The position numbers and the translations under genes are program-made. This document shows positions 8,941 through 19,390 of a stretch of DNA of 64,000 bases, piece after piece. The notes beneath the pieces are model-generated. The model saw only the letters and a list, made by a program, of their open reading frames with translations, made no database searches and was not told the origin of the DNA. This stretch comes from Shewanella metallivivens. Lineage in GTDB: Bacteria; Pseudomonadota; Gammaproteobacteria; Enterobacterales; Shewanellaceae. How positions within the stretch are numbered: the first letter of the stretch is position 1; every line of letters begins with the position of its first letter. The stretch spans positions 64,219 through 128,218 of the forward strand of contig NZ_JAQQPZ010000005.1 in NCBI RefSeq assembly GCF_028750675.1, given 5' to 3'.

Positions 8941-9819
8941 ATGAGAATTACCTTAAAGCAACTATCCATTTTTAAAGCCATCCATAATTGTGGTCAAATT
9001 TCTAAAGCAGCAAAAGAACTGCATATGTCAGTGCCCGCCGTTAGTATGGCGTTGCGTGATTTAGAAGACTCATTGGGCAGTCGTTTATTTGAACGCAGCA
9101 GCAGTGGGTTAACCATCAATGACAATGGCGCGGTTATTTTACCTTATGCCAATGAAATGCTATCTAAAGGCAAAGAATTAGAACATGTTTTTGCGCAAGG
9201 TACGGCCATTAGAGGCACGATAAAAGTCGGTTGCAGTAAAACCGCTGGCAATTACGTATTGTCACGCAAAATCCCCTTATTTAAACAGCAACATCCGTCT
9301 GTCGATGTGAAGTTAGTGATCAACAATAGCTTAACCATTGAGCAAATGGTTGCAGAGAAAGAACTCGACCTTGGCTTTGTTGATGCCAAACCTGTACATA
9401 AAAATTTATTGCATGAGTCTTGGTTAAAAGACCGATTATGCATCGTTACAGGCGCTAACAATCCATTAGTCTCAGAACACATCACCAGCGAATTACTGTC
9501 ACAACAATTATGGGTAATGGACGAAACGATCTCTGTATCGCGGATAAGAAATACCCAATTGCTCAAAAGTGCCAACGTTACCATTAACCAAGAGTTGTCA
9601 ATGAACACCATGGGAGCGATAAAACGCGCTATCGGCACTGGAGTGGGCGTGAGTGTATTACCGCTTTTAGCCGTTGAAGAAGAAATTATTAGAGGTGACT
9701 TAGTTGAGTTACCGCTGAATTGTTGGGACTATTCTCGCCATTATTGGTCTATTTATCGCTCAGATGACCCATTAGATCGCTTAACCAGAGAATTTTTAGA
9801 CTTTAGCTTACCAAAGTGA
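8941..9819 (+). CDS. LysR-family transcriptional regulator
   Basis: 292 residues. The N-terminal winged helix-turn-helix (LKQLSIFKAIHNCGQISKAA and following, about residues 4-60) is followed by a LysR substrate-binding domain (from about 90). The start is set at ATG 8941, just before the conserved HTH; longer in-frame starts only add a non-conserved tail. No good ribosome site is visible. It lies between the porin and the DUF819 gene, only 13 bases before the latter, so it probably co-transcribes with it. It is likely to regulate the flavocytochrome/porin divergent promoter region; the effector is unknown. Confidence 0.85.
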   Translation: MRITLKQLSIFKAIHNCGQISKAAKELHMSVPAVSMALRDLEDSLGSRLFERSSSGLTINDNGAVILPYANEMLSKGKELEHVFAQGTAIRGTIKVGCSKTAGNYVLSRKIPLFKQQHPSVDVKLVINNSLTIEQMVAEKELDLGFVDAKPVHKNLLHESWLKDRLCIVTGANNPLVSEHITSELLSQQLWVMDETISVSRIRNTQLLKSANVTINQELSMNTMGAIKRAIGTGVGVSVLPLLAVEEEIIRGDLVELPLNCWDYSRHYWSIYRSDDPLDRLTREFLDFSLPK

Positions 9820-9832
9820 AGTACTGCGTCCG

Positions 9833-11077
9833 ATGATTAATCAAGATCCGGTTATTTTAGGGCTCCTTGCAATAACATTAGGGCTTATTTTCTATACCAA
9901 TGGGAGTCCCCATCGTTACTGGCAAACTTTTTATCGTTACGTGCCTGTTATGGTGGCATGCTATGTGGTGCCATCACTGTTCAACACCTTTGGGCTAGTT
10001 GATACTTCTACAAGTCAGCTGGGCAGCATTGCATCGCGCTATATCATGCCAGCTTGCCTAACTTTACTCATTATTAGCGTCGATATTAAGTCAATGTTAA
10101 TGCTTGGCCCTAAAATAATTGTGCTGTTTATTGTCGGCAGTTTGGGGATTATTTTAGGCGGGCCCTTTTCGCTTTATGTGTTTTCAATACTGGCTCCTGA
10201 GTTATTAAACTGGGAGGGCAGCGCAGCGGCTTGGCGTGGTATGGCGACCCTTGCGGGCAACTGGGTCGGCGGAACAGCTAATCAACTGGCCATGAAAGAA
10301 GTCTATGCCGTTGATGACAATATGTTTGCCATCATGATCTCCGTCAACGTGGTGTTTTCAGCGCTTTGGATGTCATTTTTACTCTTTTGTGCCAATCACA
10401 CCAACCTAATAGACAACAAACTCAAGGCTGACAATAATGGCATAAATAAGCTGGTTGAAAGCATTAACTTACGTGATCAAGCATTATCGAAGTTTAAGCA
10501 ACCATTACCGACTCTATCCAGTTATATGGCGATTTTTGCGGTGGCATTTGGCGTGACAGGATTAGCCCATTTCGGCGCAGATCTCTTGGTGCCATTTTTT
10601 AGTCTGCACTACCCTCAATCAGAGAAGCTAAGTTTCACATCGCACTTTTTTTGGATTGTTATCATTGTTACCAGTGTGAGTATTATATTGTCTTACACCA
10701 AAGTACGCCGGCTAGAGCGCCAAGGAGCCTCTAAAATTTCAACCGTGTTATTGTACTTGTTAATCGCCACCATGGGATTAAAAATGGACTTAACCATGAT
10801 TAATGACTTTCCAATCTATTTTGCAATTGGCTTTGTCTGGCTTAGCTTTCACGCCATACTGATTTTGATTGCAGGAATTGCCATGAAAGCGCCATTAGCT
10901 TACATGGCCATTAGCAGCCAATGTTGTATCGGTGGTGCGGCATCATCGCCGATAGTTGCCATGGCGTTTAATCGCCACTTAGCTCCTGTTGCGGTGATGT
11001 TCTCGGTATTTGGCTATGCATGGGCAAATTATATGGTGTGGATTTGCGCCGAGTTAATGCGCATGATTAATCAATAA
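9833..11077 (+). CDS. DUF819 (YjcL-type) inner-membrane protein, putative transporter
   Basis: 414 residues, very hydrophobic, with about 10-12 predicted membrane segments and a cytosolic stretch near residues 195-230. GNWVGGTANQLAMKE (about 140-155) and the C-terminal GGAASSPIVAMAFNRHLAPVAV are typical of the DUF819 family. No biochemical function is firmly known for the family. It probably shares a transcript with the LysR gene. In this setting it may import or export a substrate or product of the flavocytochrome, such as an organic acid; that is inference. Confidence 0.75.
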   Translation: MINQDPVILGLLAITLGLIFYTNGSPHRYWQTFYRYVPVMVACYVVPSLFNTFGLVDTSTSQLGSIASRYIMPACLTLLIISVDIKSMLMLGPKIIVLFIVGSLGIILGGPFSLYVFSILAPELLNWEGSAAAWRGMATLAGNWVGGTANQLAMKEVYAVDDNMFAIMISVNVVFSALWMSFLLFCANHTNLIDNKLKADNNGINKLVESINLRDQALSKFKQPLPTLSSYMAIFAVAFGVTGLAHFGADLLVPFFSLHYPQSEKLSFTSHFFWIVIIVTSVSIILSYTKVRRLERQGASKISTVLLYLLIATMGLKMDLTMINDFPIYFAIGFVWLSFHAILILIAGIAMKAPLAYMAISSQCCIGGAASSPIVAMAFNRHLAPVAVMFSVFGYAWANYMVWICAELMRMINQ

Positions 11078-11138
11078 AAACGTCATCCCTAAATAGCCGC
11101 CAATCATCTATGACGGCTCATTGATTAAAAAACAAAGG

Positions 11139-12044
11139 CTATTGCAAAGGAAGGAAAATATCGACCGATTGTTGTAATTCAACACCTGGTTCTGCAACTC
11201 CACCAATATTGAGCCGTTCAAACATTAATGGGCTATTGCGGAGTGAGTATGGGTGCTCGTTTAACCAAATGCGGTAAAGGTAATCCACTCCAGCATGCAA
11301 TACTGTGTTGATATGAGGATGTTGCTCATCTGTTTTTACCGCTAACTTTGCATAACGTCCTTCAGCAATCACTTTGGTCTCAACACCCTCTTGAATTAAC
11401 CCGGTACTTGCTAGTCTCAAACGCGTTTCTTCATCAAGTGATACACCAATATCCATATGATATAGCTGCGCTTGTGGCAGGCTGTGCACTAAATTAAACG
11501 TTCGGCCAACACTAGGCCCTACGGAATATTTTTTGCGCCATTGTATAAAACGTTCAATGGTCTTGGGTACAGTTTTCTCAGGGCCATTGTGCGTAACGCT
11601 AGCAAGCGTTAAGGCATCCATTGACACTATCTCAACGTCTGCAGAGAACATTCCATCTTGAGGAGACTGGAACGTTTTGAGCGGTTGTTGTTTAGTAAAA
11701 AAGTTATTCCAGTCGGGTGCTTGCCTGAATGATTTCGGAGTTTGGCCAATGCTATGGGTGAACGAGCCCACAAAGTCAGCTTCATTGTTATAACCCAGAT
11801 TTATTGCGATAGCCTCTAGTGAAATTTGTTCGCCAAACCCTAATTGATGAGCAGCCTGTAAACTTTTAAGTAACTCAACATAATCTTCTATCGACAAACG
11901 GTACAATGAGTAAAACAAATTTTGGAAATGGCTGGCGGGTAGTTCTGCAATGCTTGCAAGAGAATCAATATCCAGCGGGACTGCTATATGCGTATCTATA
12001 TAGGCGAGTGCTTTTTCGAATGACTGATCGAGTTTGTGGCCCAC
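11139..12044 (-). CDS. AraC-family regulator with GyrI-like effector-binding domain
   Basis: 301 residues. An AraC-type double HTH occupies about residues 8-108, followed by an AraC_E_bind/GyrI-like domain (about 130-300). This is the Rob/SoxS-like DNA-binding plus small-molecule-binding arrangement. The start is GTG at 12044, chosen because a strong AAGGAG lies 5 bases before it; no better ATG exists. It lies alone between ppiD and the DUF819 gene. Target genes and ligand cannot be read from the sequence. Confidence 0.82.
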   Translation of the reverse strand: MGHKLDQSFEKALAYIDTHIAVPLDIDSLASIAELPASHFQNLFYSLYRLSIEDYVELLKSLQAAHQLGFGEQISLEAIAINLGYNNEADFVGSFTHSIGQTPKSFRQAPDWNNFFTKQQPLKTFQSPQDGMFSADVEIVSMDALTLASVTHNGPEKTVPKTIERFIQWRKKYSVGPSVGRTFNLVHSLPQAQLYHMDIGVSLDEETRLRLASTGLIQEGVETKVIAEGRYAKLAVKTDEQHPHINTVLHAGVDYLYRIWLNEHPYSLRNSPLMFERLNIGGVAEPGVELQQSVDIFLPLQ

Positions 12045-12068
12045 GGCTTCTCCTTCATTAACAAAATA

Positions 12069-12101
12069 AAAAGACCTAGACAGTATGCCTAGGTCTTTTC
12101 T
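12069..12101 (-). terminator. Terminator downstream of ppiD
   Basis: AAGACCTAGACA and TGCCTAGGTCTT form a stem with near-perfect pairing. On the minus strand it is followed by a T-rich run, about 60 bases past the ppiD stop and just before the AraC-family gene. Confidence 0.75.
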
Positions 12102-12160
12102 GTTTCACTAATTTAACTGACTAAAGCGAATTGAGGTTAACTTAATTCGCTATCAATTAA

Positions 12161-14038
12161 TTACTCAACTACAGGATACTCAATGTCAGCATCCGCTTTA
12201 AGCGTAGCAATCACAGCACGGTAATCCGCTTCACTGTTTTGAGGTGATAAGCGTTGCTTAAGGGTATTAATTAAGTTGTCGTTAATGCCTTGAGCTTCAT
12301 TCACTTTATCAACCACAATCACTGCGTAACCCGTTGCTAGAGCTGCGGTATCAATTGATACACTGTTTTCAGCAGGTGCAGCAATCTTAAAGGCCTTGTT
12401 AGTGATGGCTTGGTCAATATCTTGATTAAAACGACCTAAACCCGGTAATGAAGTTAATGTTGCGCCGGTTAATGTCTCGTTACCCGCTTTTAACTGAGCC
12501 ATAAACTCTGCCGCATTTTCTCGTGCAGTTTCGTTAGCTTTATCTTGTTTTAAGCGATCTACGATAGCCGTTTTAACGTCCGTAAATGGTTGCGTTCCTG
12601 CCATATTGTGTTGCTTAACGCGAATAACAACCACATGGTTTGGCGCTAACTCAATCACATCACTGTTCATGCCACTGGCCAATACTTGGTCAGAGAATGC
12701 TGCTTTAATAAATTCAGGATTATTGAATTTAGCTGGCACATTATCACGCGAGAACAGCGCTGTAGTTTGCACTTTAGCACCGACCGCTTGCGCAGTATCA
12801 ATTAAGGTATCTGGGATCTCGTAGCTGGTGTCAGCAAGTTTGCTTTGTAGACCATAAAATACGTCTAACGCTTGCTTCTCTTGAAGCTGAGCAACAATTT
12901 TAGCTTTAACATCATCAAACGCTGTCGCTTGGCTTGCTTGCACGTCAAGTAACTTAATGATGTGATAACCAAACTCAGTTTTAACAACCGGTGAAACTTG
13001 GTCTTGTTGTAGTGCAAATAATGCTTCATCAAACGCAGGATCCATCACACCTTGTTCAAACCAGTCTAATTGACCGCCTTGTTCAGCACTTAACTGGTCA
13101 TCAGAGTCGGTCTTAGCCACTTCAGCGTAATCTTCACCCTGATTTAGCTTAGCAACAATGGCATCAGCCTTAGCTTTATCTGCGCTATCATCGTCAGTAG
13201 CCGCAACAAAAATATGGGCAGCTAAGCGCTTTTCAGGCGTTTGGTATTGTGATTTGTGCTCGTCATAATACGCTTGCACTTCTTCGTCTGTGGTTTGGCT
13301 ATTTTTAGCCATATCAGCAGCGTTAAGTTCAACATACTCTACGCTAACTTGTTCAGGGCTCATAAATTGAGCTAAGTTAGCATCATAATAAGTTTTAGCT
13401 TCTTCATCAGACACTGAAACACTTGATAAGTACGGTGTAGAATCGACCACTAAATAACGAATATCACGGGTTTGACCTTGTACTTGGGCAAGTTGTTTTG
13501 CTTCACCGTCTAATACAAACTCGCTGCCTACAAGCGCATTTAATAGCTGGCGACGAGTCATGTCAACGCGCATCATGTTTCTAAAGCTGGTAGTTTGATA
13601 ACCTAATTGACGAAGTACCGCTAAGTAACGCTCGTTATCAAATTTACCATCAGTTTGAAATGCAGGTTCTTCGATAATGGCTTTTTTAATTTGGTCATCA
13701 GAAACACGTAACCCTAATTTGGCTGCAGCTTGATCAATTAACTTGTCGGCCACTAAACGGTCTAAAACACCTTGCTTAATGCCATTCATGTAATTGTCAT
13801 CTGCGGCTAATGTGTTAAACATGTCACCGAGTTGCTGCTCAATGCGTGAGCGCTCATTTTGGAAAGCGTTTTCCAACTCACTAGCGCTGATTTCTTCACC
13901 ATTAACGATGGCAGCAGGAACGCCCGTGTTAGAGCCTAAATAGCTACTCACACCGGCAAAAGCAAAAGAAAGTATCACAAGCACAAGAATTGTTTTAGCA
14001 ACAACTCCTTGTGATCCTTCACGGATTTTTTCTAACAT
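12161..14038 (-). CDS. ppiD: PpiD, periplasmic folding chaperone (SurA/parvulin type)
   Basis: 625 residues, membrane-anchored by one N-terminal segment (about 16-35, TILVLVILSFAFAGVSSYLG) with the bulk in the periplasm. The SurA_N-like region is followed by a parvulin PPIase domain at about 265-355 (EKRLAAHIFVA ... FGYHIIKLLD). It helps newly secreted outer-membrane proteins leave the Sec translocon. It is the last gene after tig-clpPX-lon-hupB, the usual gammaproteobacterial order. A hairpin between hupB and ppiD suggests it has its own promoter. Confidence 0.95.
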   Translation of the reverse strand: MLEKIREGSQGVVAKTILVLVILSFAFAGVSSYLGSNTGVPAAIVNGEEISASELENAFQNERSRIEQQLGDMFNTLAADDNYMNGIKQGVLDRLVADKLIDQAAAKLGLRVSDDQIKKAIIEEPAFQTDGKFDNERYLAVLRQLGYQTTSFRNMMRVDMTRRQLLNALVGSEFVLDGEAKQLAQVQGQTRDIRYLVVDSTPYLSSVSVSDEEAKTYYDANLAQFMSPEQVSVEYVELNAADMAKNSQTTDEEVQAYYDEHKSQYQTPEKRLAAHIFVAATDDDSADKAKADAIVAKLNQGEDYAEVAKTDSDDQLSAEQGGQLDWFEQGVMDPAFDEALFALQQDQVSPVVKTEFGYHIIKLLDVQASQATAFDDVKAKIVAQLQEKQALDVFYGLQSKLADTSYEIPDTLIDTAQAVGAKVQTTALFSRDNVPAKFNNPEFIKAAFSDQVLASGMNSDVIELAPNHVVVIRVKQHNMAGTQPFTDVKTAIVDRLKQDKANETARENAAEFMAQLKAGNETLTGATLTSLPGLGRFNQDIDQAITNKAFKIAAPAENSVSIDTAALATGYAVIVVDKVNEAQGINDNLINTLKQRLSPQNSEADYRAVIATLKADADIEYPVVE

Positions 14039-14061
14039 CTGAATTCTCGCTTGTTGCGATT

Positions 14062-14100
14062 AATAAAATAAAAAGGCGCATCACCTTGTGGATGCGCCTT
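14062..14100 (-). terminator. Terminator of hupB
   Basis: AAGGCGCATC and GATGCGCCTT form a perfect 10-bp stem with a short loop; on the minus strand it runs into T-rich sequence. It sits between hupB and ppiD. Confidence 0.85.
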
Positions 14101-14257
14101 AATGTAAATTATATGGAGTTATCAGACGCTACCACGGGTATGACCCAATACTCCCAATATTTATTATGCCTCGCATAACAATATTGCTTTTCGTAAAAAG
14201 CACCGCATAAGCAGTGCTTGTATTACGAATGCCTTACAAAGGCTACGTTGATAACGA

Positions 14258-14530
14258 TTAGTTAACAGCGTCTTTTAGCGCTTTGCCAGCTTTGAACGCA
14301 GGAATATTCGCAGCAGCAATTTTAATTTCTTTACCCGTCTGTGGGTTACGGCCAGTACGCTCAGCACGTTGACGTACTTCAAATGTACCAAAACCAACTA
14401 GAGAAATCTTATCGCCTTCTTTAAGACCTTCAGTAACAGCAGCGATAAAAGAATCTAGTGCACGGCCAGCAGCAGCTTTAGAAATATCAGCACCAGATGC
14501 GATTTTCTCGATTAGTTCAGATTTGTTCAT
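14258..14530 (-). CDS. hupB: HU-beta DNA-binding protein
   Basis: 90 residues ([20 protein letters not shown] start), the standard length for HU. The DNA-binding arm is visible as [20 protein letters not shown] (about 61-80). It is a nucleoid-associated protein. The ATG at 14530 has AAGGGG upstream and gives the conserved N-terminus; an 11-residue in-frame extension is rejected. Located between lon and ppiD as in related genomes. Confidence 0.97.
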   Translation of the reverse strand: MNKSELIEKIASGADISKAAAGRALDSFIAAVTEGLKEGDKISLVGFGTFEVRQRAERTGRNPQTGKEIKIAAANIPAFKAGKALKDAVN

Positions 14531-14793
14531 GTCATCCCCTTGAATGTTATTGTCGCGCCGCAACCAAATCCGTGTTTAGAGCGGTCTGCGGAGGCTTTAT
14601 TTTAATAAGCTTGATAACACATCAAACTTAGTATGAAAACCAAAAAAATGAAATTGGATACAGCTCAAAGTCAGATGCCCCAAGGGCTTGGTGCACTTGA
14701 CTCTCCACAGACCTAGGCTACCACAGGTCAGCGTTTTGTTAAGCCCCTTTTTTCATTTTTTTTATGCTCTACAGCAATTTTTTAACCAATAAG

Positions 14794-17145
14794 CTATTTT
14801 TTAACCACTTCGAAGCCTTCAACTGGTCGTTCAAGCGCCAATTTCAAGACTTCATCGACCCAACGCACAGGATGAATGGTTAAATCAGCAATCACATTTG
14901 CAGGAATCTCTTCCAAATCACGTTCATTTTCTTTAGGAATCAACACGTGTTTAATTCCACCGCGATGTGCAGCGAGTAATTTTTCTTTTAAACCACCAAT
15001 TGGAAGTACTTCACCACGCAGGGTTATTTCACCTGTCATGGCCACATCACTACGCACAGGATTACCCGTTAAACTTGATACTAGTGCAGTACACATTGCC
15101 GCACCGGCTGAAGGGCCGTCTTTTGGGGTTGCACCTTCAGGTACGTGCACATGAATATCGCGTTTTTCATAAAAATCGTTATTAATGCCAAGATTTTCAG
15201 CGCGAGCCCGCACAACCGTCATCGCAGCTTGAATCGACTCTTTCATGACATCGCCGAGCGAACCGGTATAGGTTAACTTACCTTTACCGGCGACAGAGGT
15301 GGCTTCGATTGTTAATAAATCACCGCCAACCTGAGTCCAAGCAAGCCCGGTTACCTGGCCAATTTGGTTACTCGATTCTGCTTTACCAAAGTCAAAACGC
15401 TGCACACCTAAGAATGACTTAAGGTTGTCCTGATTAACGTCAACCACTTTAACGGTTTTGTCTAATAAGATTTGCTTAACCACTTTACGGCATATTTTCG
15501 AGAGTTCACGTTCTAATGAACGCACACCCGCTTCTCGGGTGTAATAACGAATAATACCTAAAATAGCACTGTCATCGACCTTGATCTCTTTCGCTTTAAG
15601 GCCATTACGTTCAACTTGTTTTGGCAATAAATGCTGTTTTGCAATGTTAAGTTTTTCGTCTTCGGTGTATCCCGATAAGCGGATCACTTCCATACGATCA
15701 AGTAAGGGACCTGGAATATCCATTGAGTTTGACGTTGCCACGAACATCACATCAGATAAATCGTAATCGACTTCTAAGTAATGGTCGTTAAAGGTCGCAT
15801 TTTGCTCTGGATCAAGCACTTCTAATAATGCCGACGATGGGTCGCCACGCATGTCAGAACTCATTTTATCGATTTCATCGAGTAAGAATAGTGGGTTTTT
15901 AACCCCAACTTTAGACATCTTTTGGATGACTTTACCCGGCATAGAACCGATATAAGTACGGCGATGACCACGAATTTCTGCTTCATCACGTACGCCGCCG
16001 AGTGCAACACGTACATACTTACGCCCAGTGGCTTTTGCTATCGACTGACCAAGCGATGTTTTACCGACACCTGGTGGTCCTACTAAACACAAGATTGGGC
16101 CTTTAAGTTGTTTAACTCGGCTTTGTACCGCTAAATACTCAAGAATGCGCTCTTTGACTTTTTCAAGACCATGGTGGTCAGTGTCGAGCACTTCTTGCGC
16201 TTTGGCTAGGTCACGCTTAATTTTAGAGCGTTGCTTCCAAGGCACTGATGTCATCCAATCTACATAACTACGTACTACCGTGGCTTCTGCTGACATTGGT
16301 GACATCATTTTTAGTTTATTCAATTCAGCACTGGCTTTTTCTTTTGCGTCTGCGGGCATGCCAGCTTCTTCAATTTTACGCGCCAATACTTCAAATTCAT
16401 CGTGGCTTTCATCAATATCGCCCAATTCTTTTTGAATCGCTTTCATTTGCTCATTCAAATAGTATTCGCGTTGACTTTTTTCCATCTGCTTTTTAACGCG
16501 GGTACGGATACGTTTTTCAACTTGCAATAAGTCAATTTCCGATTCCATCATCGCCATTAAATATTCAAGACGCTCACCGACGTTGATCATTTCTAATACC
16601 GATTGCTTGTCTTCAAGCTTTAACGGCATGTGCGCGGCCATGGTGTCGGCTAAACGCGCGGCTTCATCAATACCCGACAATGAAGTCAGCACCTCTGGCG
16701 GGATTTTTTTATTAAGTTTGATATAGCCTTCAAATTGGCCAATAGCACTGCGAACTAATACTTCTTCTTCCTTGTCGCTTAATGCTTGCGATTCAAGGTA
16801 TTCGGCAGTGGCTGCGAAGAACTCTTCTTCTTGAGTGTAGCGGGTAACTTTTGCACGCTGGCCACCTTCAACGAGTACTTTTACCGTGCCGTCAGGTAGT
16901 TTTAATAGCTGCAAAATGGACGCTACGGTGCCAATATCAAAAATATCGTCTTTGGTTGGCTCGTCTAAATCAGCATCACGCTGAGCAACCAATAAAATTT
17001 GTTTGTCTTGTTCCATTGCCGATTCTAGGCAACGAATGGATTTTTCCCGTCCTACGAATAGCGGAATTACCATATGCGGATAAACCACCACATCTCGCAG
17101 TGGTAATACGGGGAGTTCGATATGCGCTTCACGCTTTTGGGTCAT
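14794..17145 (-). CDS. lon: Lon ATP-dependent protease
   Basis: 783 residues, close to the 784 of E. coli Lon. N-terminal substrate-binding LON domain (about 10-200), coiled-coil linker, AAA+ domain with Walker [10 protein letters not shown] (about 355) and Walker [10 protein letters not shown], then the protease domain with catalytic Ser in [11 protein letters not shown] and Lys in [12 protein letters not shown]. It degrades misfolded and regulatory proteins in the cytoplasm. The start ATG 17145 gives [18 protein letters not shown]; an upstream extension is not conserved. It is separated from clpX by a terminator. Confidence 0.97.
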   Translation of the reverse strand: MTQKREAHIELPVLPLRDVVVYPHMVIPLFVGREKSIRCLESAMEQDKQILLVAQRDADLDEPTKDDIFDIGTVASILQLLKLPDGTVKVLVEGGQRAKVTRYTQEEEFFAATAEYLESQALSDKEEEVLVRSAIGQFEGYIKLNKKIPPEVLTSLSGIDEAARLADTMAAHMPLKLEDKQSVLEMINVGERLEYLMAMMESEIDLLQVEKRIRTRVKKQMEKSQREYYLNEQMKAIQKELGDIDESHDEFEVLARKIEEAGMPADAKEKASAELNKLKMMSPMSAEATVVRSYVDWMTSVPWKQRSKIKRDLAKAQEVLDTDHHGLEKVKERILEYLAVQSRVKQLKGPILCLVGPPGVGKTSLGQSIAKATGRKYVRVALGGVRDEAEIRGHRRTYIGSMPGKVIQKMSKVGVKNPLFLLDEIDKMSSDMRGDPSSALLEVLDPEQNATFNDHYLEVDYDLSDVMFVATSNSMDIPGPLLDRMEVIRLSGYTEDEKLNIAKQHLLPKQVERNGLKAKEIKVDDSAILGIIRYYTREAGVRSLERELSKICRKVVKQILLDKTVKVVDVNQDNLKSFLGVQRFDFGKAESSNQIGQVTGLAWTQVGGDLLTIEATSVAGKGKLTYTGSLGDVMKESIQAAMTVVRARAENLGINNDFYEKRDIHVHVPEGATPKDGPSAGAAMCTALVSSLTGNPVRSDVAMTGEITLRGEVLPIGGLKEKLLAAHRGGIKHVLIPKENERDLEEIPANVIADLTIHPVRWVDEVLKLALERPVEGFEVVKK

Positions 17146-17221
17146 GGCTCGATTCCGTTTAATGAAATAGACTAATACTGAGTATATTGGGGTGTTGTTG
17201 TCAGTTTCAATGGTCAATACG

Positions 17222-17253
17222 AAAAAAGGAGCCCAATGGACTCCTTATTTTTC
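17222..17253 (-). terminator. Terminator between clpX and lon
   Basis: On the minus strand AAGGAGTCC and GGGCTCCTT pair and are followed by a T run, 25 bases after the clpX stop. lon is therefore expected to have its own (heat-shock type) promoter. Confidence 0.8.
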
Positions 17254-17275
17254 AGTTTATTAGCTTTTAGAACAA

Positions 17276-18556
17276 TTATTGTTCGCCAGAAGCTGCCTGA
17301 GTGTCGGTGTTTTCATAAATTAAGATAGGGGCTGACTCACCTTTAACCACAGACTCATCAATGACCGCTTTAATAACCCCATCGGTAGATGGAATATCGT
17401 ACATGGTATCAAGCAAGATGCTTTCAACAATTGAACGTAATCCACGCGCACCAGTTTTACGTGACATCGCTTTATGAGCAATGGCTTGTAATGCATCTTC
17501 GCGGAACTCAAGTTCTACGTTTTCCATTTCAAACAACGCGCCATACTGCTTAGTCAACGCATTTTTAGGCTCAGATAAAATCTGTACAAGTGCTGCTTCA
17601 TCTAACTCTGTTAGCGTCGCAACAACAGGTAAACGACCAATAAATTCAGGGATCAAACCAAATTTAACTAAATCGCTAGGTTCTACTTGGCCTAAAATCT
17701 GAGAAATCGTTGCTTTATCAGCTTCGCCTTTTACTTCTGCACCAAAGCCAATACCTGTACCAGTGTGAGCGCGTTGCTCAATCACTTTTTCAAGCCCTGC
17801 GAAAGCTCCGCCACAAATAAACAGAATTTTGGAGGTATCAACCTGTAAAAACTCTTGTTGTGGGTGTTTACGGCCGCCTTGAGGTGGCACAGAAGCGACA
17901 GTGCCTTCAATCAACTTAAGCAAAGCTTGCTGTACGCCTTCACCAGATACGTCTCGAGTGATCGATGGATTGTCTGATTTACGGCTAATTTTGTCGATTT
18001 CATCGATATAAACGATGCCACGCTCCGCTTTCTCAACGTCATAATCACATTTTTGCAGTAGCTTTTGGATGATGTTTTCTACATCTTCTCCAACATAACC
18101 CGCTTCAGTTAATGTGGTTGCATCGGCCATGGTAAATGGCACGTTAAGTGAACGTGCTAAGGTTTCAGCCAGCAAGGTTTTACCGCTACCGGTTGGACCA
18201 ATGAGCAAAATGTTACTTTTACCTAGCTCTACACCATCTTTGACCGCGCCATTACGTAAGCGTTTATAGTGATTGTATACCGCAACTGCCAATACTTTCT
18301 TAGCTTGGTCTTGACCAATGACGTAGTCGTCTAAATGCTGGCGTAGCTCATGTGGTGTCGGCAATTTATCTTCATCACGCTTAGGTGAAATCTCTTTGAT
18401 TTCTTCTCGGATGATGTCATTACATAAATCAACACATTCATCGCACACGTATACCGATGGGCCAGCAATCAGTTTTCTCACTTCATGCTGACTTTTTCCG
18501 CAAAAAGAGCAGTACAGCAATTTGCCGCTGTCACCGTTATTTTTGTTATCGCCCAT
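17276..18556 (-). CDS. clpX: ClpX, ATPase specificity subunit of ClpXP
   Basis: 426 residues. N-terminal zinc-binding domain with Cys16, Cys19, Cys38 and Cys41; AAA+ Walker A GPTGSGKT; Walker [10 protein letters not shown]; the ClpP-docking IGF loop is present as [10 protein letters not shown]. It unfolds tagged substrates and feeds them to ClpP. It is the third gene of tig-clpP-clpX, 132 bases after clpP. Confidence 0.97.
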   Translation of the reverse strand: MGDNKNNGDSGKLLYCSFCGKSQHEVRKLIAGPSVYVCDECVDLCNDIIREEIKEISPKRDEDKLPTPHELRQHLDDYVIGQDQAKKVLAVAVYNHYKRLRNGAVKDGVELGKSNILLIGPTGSGKTLLAETLARSLNVPFTMADATTLTEAGYVGEDVENIIQKLLQKCDYDVEKAERGIVYIDEIDKISRKSDNPSITRDVSGEGVQQALLKLIEGTVASVPPQGGRKHPQQEFLQVDTSKILFICGGAFAGLEKVIEQRAHTGTGIGFGAEVKGEADKATISQILGQVEPSDLVKFGLIPEFIGRLPVVATLTELDEAALVQILSEPKNALTKQYGALFEMENVELEFREDALQAIAHKAMSRKTGARGLRSIVESILLDTMYDIPSTDGVIKAVIDESVVKGESAPILIYENTDTQAASGEQ

Positions 18557-18688
18557 TATTCTACCTCTGGTTGCAGCCTAGACCTTACATCTGAGCTCTG
18601 CTTGTCGATATGCATACTGACTGTATATCTGGATTATTCATTCATTAATATGAAGAATAACCCAGTCACAGCAAAAAATCAGCCTGTA

Positions 18689-19300
18689 TTAACTGCGGGT
18701 TGTTAAAACTGAATCTACTAGACCGTATTCAACCGCTTGTGGTGCACTCATAAAGTTGTCACGATCTGTGTCTCGTTCTACCACTTCAAGCGGTTGGCCT
18801 GTGTGCTCAGCTAACATTTGGTTTAACTTATTTTTAATACCTAAAATTTCTTGGGCATGAATAGCGATATCAGATGCCTGTCCCTGAAAACCACCTAGTG
18901 GTTGGTGGATCATCACGCGTGAGTTAGGTAAACAGTGACGCTTTCCTTTTGCTCCACCAGCTAATAAAAATGCGCCCATGCTTGCCGCTTGGCCAATACA
19001 TACTGTACTAACATTTGGCTTAATGAATTGCATGGTGTCATAAATTGCCATACCTGCTGTGACCGATCCTCCAGGTGAATTGATATAAAGGTAGATGTCT
19101 TTATCTGGACTTTCCGACTCTAAGAATAGTAATTGGGCCACAATGAGGTTAGCCATATGTTCTTCAACTTGGCCAACTAAAAAAATAACACGCTCTTTTA
19201 ATAAACGAGAGTAAATATCATAAGAACGTTCACCTTTCGCTGTTTGTTCAACAACCATAGGTACAAGCGCATTGAGTACTGATTCTGGTGCTTTATGCAT
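18689..19300 (-). CDS. clpP: ClpP, proteolytic subunit
   Basis: 203 residues. Catalytic triad Ser107 (GQAASMGA), His132 (MIHQPLGG) and Asp181 (DTDRDNFMS), spaced as in E. coli ClpP. A short N-terminal propeptide is likely removed by self-processing, as known for the family. It forms the tetradecameric protease with ClpX. A strong hairpin separates it from tig, so expression may be partly uncoupled from tig. Confidence 0.97.
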   Translation of the reverse strand: MHKAPESVLNALVPMVVEQTAKGERSYDIYSRLLKERVIFLVGQVEEHMANLIVAQLLFLESESPDKDIYLYINSPGGSVTAGMAIYDTMQFIKPNVSTVCIGQAASMGAFLLAGGAKGKRHCLPNSRVMIHQPLGGFQGQASDIAIHAQEILGIKNKLNQMLAEHTGQPLEVVERDTDRDNFMSAPQAVEYGLVDSVLTTRS

Positions 19301-19311
19301 TATTCATTTCC

Positions 19312-19354
19312 CTAAAATAAAAATGGCCCGCATGAGGAACCTCATACGAGCCAT
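19312..19354 (-). terminator. Strong hairpin terminator/attenuator between tig and clpP
   Basis: Arms 19323-19337 and 19340-19354 pair over 15 positions with only two non-Watson-Crick positions and a 2-base loop. On the minus strand a T-rich tract (19313-19322) follows. It lies in the 90-base gap between tig and clpP. Confidence 0.88.
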
Positions 19355-19390
19355 TATAAATGGCGAACGCCTTGTTAAGTCAAGCTTAGC

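Noticed and set aside
11095-11118. Hairpin between the DUF819 and AraC-family genes as a terminator
   Set aside because: The stem has a wobble and no T run follows on either strand.
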